Origin: Pelosinus fermentans JBW45
Lineage (GTDB): Bacteria > Bacillota > Negativicutes > DSM-13327
Length of the DNA: 64,000 nucleotides
Assembly: GCF_000271665.2 (NCBI RefSeq)
Contig: NZ_CP010978.1
Coordinates: 1,458,501 to 1,522,500, forward strand
Direction of reading: 5' to 3'
Within the stretch, counting starts at the first letter, position 1. Each line of letters begins with the position of its first letter. Under the pieces are notes generated by a model. The model was given only the letters and a program-made list of their open reading frames with translations. It did not search any database and was not told where the DNA came from. The translations under genes were made by a program, and so were the position numbers. Shown here one piece after another: positions 54,910 through 62,286 of the stretch.

Positions 54910-55638
54910 ATGAATTTTAGCAAGACTAAAAAAATAAAACTATTCTGTCTGCCATATGCAGGAGGATTATCATCATTTTATAATAAGTGGAATAAATGTT
55001 TAAGTGAATATATAGATATATGCCCCATTGAATATCCAGGCAGGGGAAGAAGGGTTAAAGATCCGCTATATGGTAATTTTGATGATGCACTCAAGGATAT
55101 TTATCAAAGTATTTTTAAAGAGCTTAATACTGATAATTATGCATTGTTTGGTCATAGTCTTGGATGCGTATTAGCTTACGAATTTGCCTGTTGGATGAAA
55201 GCAGAAAAGCAAGTAATTCCAAAACATATTTTTTTATCAGGAGCTCATCCACCAAATTCCTTTAAGGATAATATGTTTAATTTACATACATTACCTGATG
55301 ATGAATTTATAGAAGAAATTTTTAGATACGGTGGCACAATGAAACAAATACTCTCTGAAAGGAAAATGCTTAGTGCATTTATTCCAATAATTAGGGCTGA
55401 TTGTAAAGCTTTTGAAACATATAGAGAAGTACCTAAAATAGATAAATTGAACTGTGATATTACTGTTTTAACAGGCAAAGATGATGAAATAGCTCTTCTT
55501 GAAAGTACTGCTAAGTGGCAAATACGTTTCAATGGGTCATATAAAAGATATTTATTCGATGGTGGGCATTTCTTTATTAATGGCAATACTGAGAAAATTG
55601 TTAAAATAGTTAATGAAACACTCATTAACTACGTCTAG
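54910..55638 (+). CDS. Type II thioesterase
   Basis: 242 residues, NRPS/PKS editing thioesterase type. KLFCLPYAGGLSSFY, EYPGRGRR, catalytic Ser83 in FGHSLGCV and His in DGGHFF. It probably removes stalled or wrong acyl groups from the ACPs. Its presence supports carrier-bound chemistry even though no modular NRPS or PKS is in the window. Confidence 0.92.
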   Translation: MNFSKTKKIKLFCLPYAGGLSSFYNKWNKCLSEYIDICPIEYPGRGRRVKDPLYGNFDDALKDIYQSIFKELNTDNYALFGHSLGCVLAYEFACWMKAEKQVIPKHIFLSGAHPPNSFKDNMFNLHTLPDDEFIEEIFRYGGTMKQILSERKMLSAFIPIIRADCKAFETYREVPKIDKLNCDITVLTGKDDEIALLESTAKWQIRFNGSYKRYLFDGGHFFINGNTEKIVKIVNETLINYV

Positions 55639-55753
55639 TAAGTATCACTCTGAATGTTTTTCTAATTCGAAAAAGTTGATTTATCATATTAAGAACTAAA
55701 ATCAATAATGTGTATGATTTGACTACTGAAAAATACCCAGGTGGTGAAATAAA

Positions 55754-56323
55754 ATGAAAAATAGAAAAGAGCTAATTACTAGTACAAAAAGAGTTATAAT
55801 AAAATTATATTTAAGCGTGATAATAGACAATACAGGTAATTTGAAATGGAATTACTTTAAGCATATAATGCGTTCAGTATTTGCTATATCAAATCAAGGA
55901 TTTGATATAATAATAGTTTTTCAAGGCGCAGTATATATAGGCATGAAACGTCTTGGCTTAAAAAAGATTCCTAGTTCTATTCATGAGTATAAGGCTGTTA
56001 GTGCTGTAGGATATGGACTATTTATTTATCTATTGGACGAAATGTTTACAGCGAAAGGATTGATAGTAGCGCCAATAACATTACCTCTTGAGGTATTACA
56101 ACGAAATTCAGGTTATATAAATATTTGCCAAACCCTTCTAATTCTATTAAAGTCAAATATAATACCTATTATATTCAGCGATGATGCTATCATAGAAAAT
56201 ATTGAATACCAAAATAGTATGATATTCAATATTATAGCTAACTTGTTAGATGCTAATTTGTTAGTTATTCCCACTGAGGATAGTATACATGAAGAATCTA
56301 TAAGAAATTATAAAGGGGAATAA
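55754..56323 (+). CDS. Truncated, degenerate glutamate 5-kinase (ProB) homolog
   Basis: 189 residues aligning with the amino-acid-kinase half of ProB: KELITSTKRVIIKLYLS (ProB: K-V-G-S-S), RLGLKKIPSS, NICQTLLILLKSNIIPII, ANLLDANLLVI. Catalytic and binding motifs are changed: the first loop KVGSS to KLYLS, SSGAV to FQGAV, the NENDA loop to FSDDA, GDNDTLSA to YQNSMIFN. Normal ProB has 260 or more residues. The open frame remains intact, so it may be a pseudo-enzyme, or a decaying gene that once fed glutamate semialdehyde to CarB. Confidence 0.75.
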   Translation: MKNRKELITSTKRVIIKLYLSVIIDNTGNLKWNYFKHIMRSVFAISNQGFDIIIVFQGAVYIGMKRLGLKKIPSSIHEYKAVSAVGYGLFIYLLDEMFTAKGLIVAPITLPLEVLQRNSGYINICQTLLILLKSNIIPIIFSDDAIIENIEYQNSMIFNIIANLLDANLLVIPTEDSIHEESIRNYKGE

Positions 56324-56705
56324 TCTAGGTCTACCTAAAATTTCCCTTGCAGTAAAGAAATAAATGAAATCACTTGAAAGGGGAGAATTTATTTCTTGAT
56401 GATAAGCTATTAAAAGAATAAGGCGGTTAATGGCTAAATCAAATATTTATAACGCTGCTAATATAATTAATAATGATAAAAAAATGTTTTATAGATTGTA
56501 AAGGATCTTGATAAATAATTAGCATATGTATATAATGTTAAGAAGATCAATTGGAATATAAAAACAATAGATACAGATAAATCCAATAATAGAAGATAAT
56601 TATAGTCAAAAAACAGTTACATGCATTGTTTAATATCTTGAAATGTTCGAACATAAGGAAATTTTATCTAATCATTGAACCAAGGAAGGGAATGGGTGTG
56701 TATAC
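56324..56705. other. Gap between proB-like gene and argJ2
   Basis: Contains a hairpin AAGAAATAAAT/ATTTATTTCTT (56355-56397) with GGGGAG in its loop, and a 23-codon frame beginning MAKSNIYNAANII. The latter lies where proA would follow proB and could be a remnant, but the resemblance is too short to claim. Confidence 0.35.
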
Positions 56706-57917
56706 ATGAATAAGGAAAAAAGTTTAACAATAGTTAAAGGTTTTAAATTTGCAGGTATTATTGCTGGAGATAAGAATAAGAAAAATATAGGTCTTATTTA
56801 CTCAACTGTTGATGAAACATATGGAGTTGCAGTATATACGAAAAGTGATATACTTGCAGCGTCTGTAATCCTATCTAAGAATAACGATAAAATTACTAAT
56901 AAAAAGAGGGCTGTTCTTATCAACAGTGGCAATGCAAATGCTTTTACTGGAAAAAAGGGTATCATGGATGCTCAAAAATGTATCTCGAAGGTTTCCGAGC
57001 TGTTATGTATAAGTGATGAGGAGGTTTATTTAGGATCAACAGGGGTTATTGGGCGCGAACTTGAGTTGGATATTATACTAAAAGGGATTGACAACGTTAT
57101 TGAAAATTTAGATACGAACGATAAAAGTGCTATTGATTTTATTGAATCCTCTATGACTACCGATACAAAAGTTAAGCAAGCTTGTATCAGTTTTGAGCTT
57201 GATGGAAAGACTGTGAATATTGCTGCATGTGTTAAGGGCGCAGGGATGATTATGCCTGATATGGCTACAATGTTAAGCGTTGTAATTACCGATGCCAAGA
57301 TTTCTCCCTCAATGATGCAAAAAGCTCTAAAAAGTTCAGTGGAAAAAACCTATAACTGTATTACTATAGATGGTGATACCAGTACAAATGATAGTGTTTT
57401 TTTGTTGGCTAATGGTCTAGCTGGCAATAATATTATTTCATCTGAAAATGAAAATTATCATAGATTTGCGGATCACTTAAATCTGCTTTTAGAACAGATG
57501 GCAAAAGAAGTTGTTAATGATGGTGAAGGAATTACAAAATTTATTACAATAAAAGTAATTAATACTCCAACGAAGGAAAAAGGGAAAACTATTGCAATGT
57601 CAATAGCTAATTCTCCTCTAGTAAAAACTACATTTTACGGTCAGCAGTTAAATTGGGGGAGGTTGTTGATGGCTATTGGTAAAGCGCAAACACGATTAGA
57701 TTGCAGCAAAATTGATATTTTTATTAATAACTACAAGATTGTTTCTAACGGTGAACCTGCATTGAACAGTGAGGAATATATAAAGGCAGAGGAATCTTTA
57801 AAAGAAAGAAATATTGATGTCTTAATTGATTTCAAACAAGGTGAAAGCGAAATTACTATCTGGACATGCGATTTTTCTATTGAGTATGTTAAAATAAATG
57901 GTAATTATTTGACATAA
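56706..57917 (+). CDS. argJ: ArgJ homolog 2 (glutamate/ornithine N-acetyltransferase family)
   Basis: 403 residues, close paralog of ArgJ1 at 23805. The SGNANA loop is intact (LINSGNANAFTG), as are TTDTKVKQ and the self-cleavage site in MIMPDMATML (nucleophile Thr188). It could transfer acetyl groups between ornithine and glutamate or an analogue. With ArgJ1 it frames the main cluster. Clavulanic acid clusters also carry OAT homologs (established). Confidence 0.9.
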   Translation: MNKEKSLTIVKGFKFAGIIAGDKNKKNIGLIYSTVDETYGVAVYTKSDILAASVILSKNNDKITNKKRAVLINSGNANAFTGKKGIMDAQKCISKVSELLCISDEEVYLGSTGVIGRELELDIILKGIDNVIENLDTNDKSAIDFIESSMTTDTKVKQACISFELDGKTVNIAACVKGAGMIMPDMATMLSVVITDAKISPSMMQKALKSSVEKTYNCITIDGDTSTNDSVFLLANGLAGNNIISSENENYHRFADHLNLLLEQMAKEVVNDGEGITKFITIKVINTPTKEKGKTIAMSIANSPLVKTTFYGQQLNWGRLLMAIGKAQTRLDCSKIDIFINNYKIVSNGEPALNSEEYIKAEESLKERNIDVLIDFKQGESEITIWTCDFSIEYVKINGNYLT

Positions 57918-58065
57918 ATTGATTGTATTTACGGCATCTGATAGTCTTATAGCGTTATCTGAGAATGCATTATGAACTAAGTACTTTATTTTCAAAGCGT
58001 GTGGAATTGTCTGTGTGTAAATAAGTATGAAGTAGCTTCTATTTCCTAGGCTTGTAGCAAGCGAT

Positions 58066-58114
58066 AAAAATGTCAATATAAAACATAAAAGATAAGTTAT
58101 ATATTGACATTTTT
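58066..58114. promoter_or_regulatory. Inverted repeat at promoter of second leader
   Basis: AAAAATGTCAATATA (58066-58080) and TATATTGACATTTTT (58100-58114) are perfect complements. The right arm contains TTGACA (58104-58109), a likely -35 box; TATTAT at 58124 gives only a 14-bp spacer. The same TGTCAATAT/ATATTGACA pair occurs upstream of the main operon (27324-27332, 27371-27379). Confidence 0.65.
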
Positions 58115-58185
58115 ACGAAATAGTATTATTCTTCATATGTACATATGAGGAGTAAATTTTGGAAAATAACTGGAGAAAAACCATT

Positions 58186-58288
58186 CGAAGCTTCGGCACG
58201 ATAATTTTTCGATAGGGTTATAATTATAAGATTGTAAGTAGTGTATAGTTTTATACATGAGATGGCGAAGCTTTGCTTAGACAGGTAG
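58186..58288 (+). ncRNA. Leader RNA element B (second copy of putative LoaP-responsive element)
   Basis: Same motif order and spacing as element A: CGAAGCT (58186), GCACG, CGATAGG (58210), hairpin TGTATA-GTTT-TATACA (58242-58257), GGCGAAGCT, CAGGTAG (58282). The hairpin loop sequence differs while the stem is kept, which argues for RNA function. A terminator follows at 58481. Confidence 0.7.
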
Positions 58289-58480
58289 AATCTGACAAAA
58301 AACAGTACCTCAAGGGGCTTTAACATACGCCTTGTGATTCTCAGCGTACCTAGCATCTGGTGTTATTTTAAGCAAGTTCATATAAGAAAGTATAAGTCTT
58401 TCTCACTACATGAGTGGCGTCAATATCAGTTTAGCTGGCATTGAAACAAATATTGGTAAAATACTATTAAGACGTTTAAT

Positions 58481-58530
58481 AATAGCAACAAATACGCATT
58501 TCTATAAAGTGCGAATTTGTTGCTATTGTT
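58481..58530 (+). terminator. Intrinsic terminator between leader B and ACP2
   Basis: 18-bp stem with one mismatch (58481-58498 with 58510-58527), 11-base loop, followed by GTTATTATTTATT. It lies upstream of acp2. The rest of 57918-58734 shows no gene. Confidence 0.75.
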
Positions 58531-58734
58531 ATTATTTATTGTTTGGAATGCCTTAAAGAATTTTTATTTTAGGAAATATCATTGCAAGATATTGTGTTGC
58601 GTTTGTGAAAGGTTATCTGCAAGGTTGGAAACAGTGATCTAATATACTATGAATCGGTCTGGTGGCTAAGTGAATAGTCTTTTGTTGGATTTGTTAAAAC
58701 GCTAAAAAAATATTGTATGGGAGGAAAACTAATT

Positions 58735-58995
58735 ATGTCTTTAGAGCAAGTTGTTAATCAGCTTTCATTATTTATCACAGAGGAACTTAACTTAGGAGAG
58801 GGAGTCGAAATAACTTATCATACATCATTAAATGATATAGGTATTGATTCTATTGCTATGATGCAATTACTTGTTGTTGTTGAAGAACATTTTCAATTTG
58901 AATTTGATGAAGACCTTTTACTGCAAGGCAGTATATTGTGTATTAGTGATTTGGTAGATTGTATTATGGCGAAATCACAAATTAAAGTCAGCTAA
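58735..58995 (+). CDS. Acyl carrier protein 2
   Basis: 86 residues, paralog of ACP1, with phosphopantetheine Ser39 in GIDSIAMMQL. ATG 58735 lies 12 bases downstream of GGGAGG; an in-frame ATG at 58717 overlaps that SD. First gene after leader B. It may be redundant with ACP1 or serve the fifth radical SAM enzyme. Confidence 0.9.
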   Translation: MSLEQVVNQLSLFITEELNLGEGVEITYHTSLNDIGIDSIAMMQLLVVVEEHFQFEFDEDLLLQGSILCISDLVDCIMAKSQIKVS

Positions 58996-59155
58996 TATAA
59001 GAAGTATATATTTGTAAACATTGATTGATTGCTATTCAGTTTCTTTCAAAAAAGTAAATGGAAATTTATTTTGTAATGAGATGATAATGACTCATATTCG
59101 AAGGAAACAGGGAGGAATTACTTAAATTTCTTAGATGGCTCTATAAGTTTTTATT

Positions 59156-59283
59156 ATGACAATCAAAGAAAACCAATTACTGGCTAATCCATACGCCCGA
59201 AGCTGAATGATGATACGCTTATTTGATGAGAATGGTACGAAGTTATCAGGTGGACAAAGGCAACGCCTAGCAATAATATTCAA
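59156..59283 (+). pseudogene. ABC transporter ATPase remnant
   Basis: The segment starting TMTIKENQLLANPYA-like and the later ENGTKLSGGQRQRLAI (in a shifted frame) match the region TIKDNLLLANPYAT...ENGVKLSGGQKQRLGI of half-transporter 2 at 54385-54580. About 100 bases between them are deleted and stop codons interrupt the frame. Clear debris of a second exporter copy. Confidence 0.8.
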
Positions 59284-59302
59284 GGTGAAGGGGTAGATTT
59301 CT

Positions 59303-60835
59303 ATGATTGATTGTTTTGTAATTGGGCATAATGAGTTAGATATAAATAGACAAAAACAACTTATTAGATTAAGCTATGGCGAGAGTTCTACTACATATAA
59401 AGAAAGGCATAAATTTAATTTAGCGCAGGTTGAGTATCAAAAAAAGCTTTATACACCAGTACAATTTTTTAACGAATTTCATAATGAAAAAAAAGACTAT
59501 ACAAAGTCTTTGGATGTTTTCAATGAATCCTTTAGTCTTGCTGTAGCGTATTTAGGAACTTATCTAAGACGAAAAGGTTTAACAATAGATTATATTAATT
59601 ATTTTAACGGTGAAAAGGAGGCGCTGGCTTTACGACTGAAAAATAATGAAATTAGGACTATTGCAATTACCACCACTTATTATACATTTCCATATCCTAT
59701 TCAAGAAATATTAAAATATATTCGAAAATATTCTAAAAATGTTAAAATAATTGTAGGTGGTCCATATATAGCGGCTAGTGTTCGAGCGATGAAGGAAGAT
59801 GAGATTCAGAGTTTTTTAAAATCTTTGGGTGCAGATGTGTATATTTATAATGCAGAAGGTGAACGTGCATTGTACGAAACCGTTTGTGCCATAAAGAATC
59901 AATCAGGTCTTGATTCTATTGCAAATATATATTATGACACAGGGGACAAATATAAGTTCACTTCATCAGTCAGAGAAGATAATGATTTAGATAAAAATTT
60001 CATTGATTGGCAACTCTTTAAGGAGCGAATAGGTACTAATGTGAATTTGAGAACATCTATATCTTGTCCTTATGCATGCTCCTTTTGTACATTTCCTCAA
60101 TATGCCGGCAGATATAGAACCACAAGTTTAGAGATTGTTGAACGTGAATTAGACTTGCTGAAGAGTATTCCTACAGTAACAGGCTTTTGCATAATTGATG
60201 ATGCGATAAACATTTCAGCAGATAGATTTAAACAGTTTTTGCGTATGCTAATAAAAAAGAATTATGGCTTTAAGTGGAGTTCATTTTTAAGGTGTCAACA
60301 TATTGATAGAGAAATTGTTGAACTAATGAAGGAAAGTGGCTGTCAGGTAGTATTTTGTGGGATAGAATCAGGAAGTCAACGTATTTTAGACAACATGAAC
60401 AAAAATGCCAAAGTAGAGGAGTATAAAAAAAGCTTGGCAATACTTAATGAATATGGAATTTTAAGTATTGCCTCCATTATTGTGGGTTTTCCAGGAGAAA
60501 CTCACGAAACATTTTATGAAACATATAATTTTGTTGAAGAAACGATGCCCACATTCTTTCAAGAACGTTTATGGGCTTATGACCATCAAGCGGCAATTCA
60601 TAGTAAAAAGACTGAATATGAATTAAAAGGATCGAATTATGATTGGTCTCATGCTACAATGAATTCAGAAACAGCTTTACATCTTGGCAACAAAATGTTC
60701 TTAGAAATTAAAAATTCGATACATGTGACAGAGTACCCGATTATTTTCCATTTGTTAAATCGGGGGCTGAGTGCAAATGAAGTTAAAGAATTCTTAGGTA
60801 ATTACAATGACTTCTTAAAAAGAAGTATTGAATAA
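59303..60835 (+). CDS. PhpK-like radical SAM protein 5
   Basis: 510 residues. MIDCFVIGHNELDINRQKQL opening, cobalamin-domain words KIIVGGPYIAASV and GADVYIYNAEGER, cysteines 255, 259, 262 in CPYACSFC, IIDDAINIS in place of DDTFNFP. Separated from the four tandem paralogs by 12 kb and located with acp2 in the duplicated right end. Slightly shorter at the C-terminus than its relatives. Confidence 0.9.
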   Translation: MIDCFVIGHNELDINRQKQLIRLSYGESSTTYKERHKFNLAQVEYQKKLYTPVQFFNEFHNEKKDYTKSLDVFNESFSLAVAYLGTYLRRKGLTIDYINYFNGEKEALALRLKNNEIRTIAITTTYYTFPYPIQEILKYIRKYSKNVKIIVGGPYIAASVRAMKEDEIQSFLKSLGADVYIYNAEGERALYETVCAIKNQSGLDSIANIYYDTGDKYKFTSSVREDNDLDKNFIDWQLFKERIGTNVNLRTSISCPYACSFCTFPQYAGRYRTTSLEIVERELDLLKSIPTVTGFCIIDDAINISADRFKQFLRMLIKKNYGFKWSSFLRCQHIDREIVELMKESGCQVVFCGIESGSQRILDNMNKNAKVEEYKKSLAILNEYGILSIASIIVGFPGETHETFYETYNFVEETMPTFFQERLWAYDHQAAIHSKKTEYELKGSNYDWSHATMNSETALHLGNKMFLEIKNSIHVTEYPIIFHLLNRGLSANEVKEFLGNYNDFLKRSIE

Positions 60836-61001
60836 TCGGAAGAGAATGAAATAAGTAATTGCTTTTGAAGCAACTTAGGGAATCAATATTAAACACGAAC
60901 CTTTTTTAATGTATAGTCATGTATTGTCTATCAACAGGAGATAGCATAGCTTCACCAACAGTATTCAATGAAGCTTAAGGATGAAGACTGGGGGGATTTT
61001 A

Positions 61002-61805
61002 ATGAGACGAGTATTTTTCTTAGCATTAGTCATTGTCATTATTGTTGCTGGATTACTAACTGGCGTTTATGAGAGAAAGCTCGAATCCAAGAATGATTTT
61101 GGAAAATATTTTGAGGGATTTACTGGCACTTTTGTAATGTACGATGAGACTAATAATAAGTATAGCGTCTTTAATGAACCTCAAAGTAAGATTCGCCTTT
61201 CACCATGTTCTACCTTTAAAATTTATAATTCACTTGCAGGGTTGGAAATCGGTATTCTCGATAAAGAAGATGTGTACACCTTATTTAAATGGAACGGAAC
61301 GCAATATCCGTTTCCAGCTTGGAATCATGACCAGACACTAGCATCAGCTACGCAGGATTCAGTAGTTTGGTATTATCAAGAGTTGGCTTCTCGGATTGGA
61401 AGCGAAAGAATGCAGAAGTATCTTAACAAAATTGAATACGGTAACCACGATATTTCAGGAGGTTTGACTACTTTTTGGCTGCGGTCATCATTGAAAATTT
61501 CAGCTCAAGAACAGGTAGATTTGTTGTATAAGGTGTATTCGGGCAAATTACCAGTTTCTCCAGAAAATGTAGAGATAGTAAAAAAGAATATTACTCTGTC
61601 AGAAAAGGATGGAGTACGAATTATAGGCAAAACTGGTTCAGGCTATCAAGATGGTAAATGGTTATTAGGGTGGTTTGTAGGCTGTGTAGAAAAACAGGGA
61701 AAACGTTATTTCTTTGCTACAAACATTCAAGCATCCGATGGTGCAAGTGGTGGGAAGGCCAGAGAGATTACATTAGTAATCCTAAAGGATCTTGGTATTT
61801 TGTAA
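61002..61805 (+). CDS. bla: Class D (OXA-type) beta-lactamase
   Basis: 267 residues. Class D motifs in order: Ser70-Thr-Phe-Lys73, Ser120-Val-Val122, Tyr146-Gly-Asn148, Lys210-Thr-Gly-Ser213, plus WLRSSLKIS. N-terminal hydrophobic segment (VFFLALVIVIIVAGLLTGVY) for export, possibly as membrane anchor. ATG 61002 lies 6 bases behind GGGGGG. It should hydrolyse beta-lactams in the periplasm. Followed by blaI and blaR1, so probably beta-lactam inducible. Base composition is less AT-rich than the cluster, so it may be host-derived. Confidence 0.92.
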   Translation: MRRVFFLALVIVIIVAGLLTGVYERKLESKNDFGKYFEGFTGTFVMYDETNNKYSVFNEPQSKIRLSPCSTFKIYNSLAGLEIGILDKEDVYTLFKWNGTQYPFPAWNHDQTLASATQDSVVWYYQELASRIGSERMQKYLNKIEYGNHDISGGLTTFWLRSSLKISAQEQVDLLYKVYSGKLPVSPENVEIVKKNITLSEKDGVRIIGKTGSGYQDGKWLLGWFVGCVEKQGKRYFFATNIQASDGASGGKAREITLVILKDLGIL

Positions 61806-61871
61806 ACAAGGTTCAGTACAAATTAGGAAGAAAGAACTATATTATACTTGTAATCTTGAGAGGTGAAATCT

Positions 61872-62246
61872 ATGAAGAATTTACCACAGATCTCGGACGC
61901 GGAATGGCAAATCATGAAGATATTATGGGACAGAGCTCCACTTACCGCTAGCGACGTCATTAATAAAGTTGATGGTGTTACTTCATGGAAGCCAAAGACA
62001 GTTAAAACGCTACTTGGGCGGCTGTTAAAAAAAAATGCTATTTCGTTTCATAAGGAGGGCCGGACGTACGTTTATTACCCTCTCGTAGCAGAGGATGAGT
62101 GTGTGAAAGCGGAAAGCCAGTCTTTTTTAGAAAAGGTATTCTGCGGTGCCTTAAATGTGATGTTTGCTAAATTTTTAGAAGAACAAGAATTATCCAGAGA
62201 AGAGATAGCGGAACTAAAACGTATCTTGGATCAAAAGAAAAAATAA
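61872..62246 (+). CDS. blaI: BlaI/MecI-family repressor
   Basis: 124 residues. N-terminal winged helix (LPQISDAEWQIMKILWDRAP; WKPKTVKTLLGRLLKKNAIS) and C-terminal dimerisation helices with a region cleaved on induction in relatives. ATG 61872 behind GAGAGGTG. It represses the adjacent beta-lactamase and blaR1 in known systems. A TACAnTGTA-type operator was not located with certainty. Confidence 0.92.
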   Translation: MKNLPQISDAEWQIMKILWDRAPLTASDVINKVDGVTSWKPKTVKTLLGRLLKKNAISFHKEGRTYVYYPLVAEDECVKAESQSFLEKVFCGALNVMFAKFLEEQELSREEIAELKRILDQKKK

Positions 62247-62286
62247 AAGAGTTGAGGTTTTGAGAGCTTATTAAGGGAGGCCTCTT

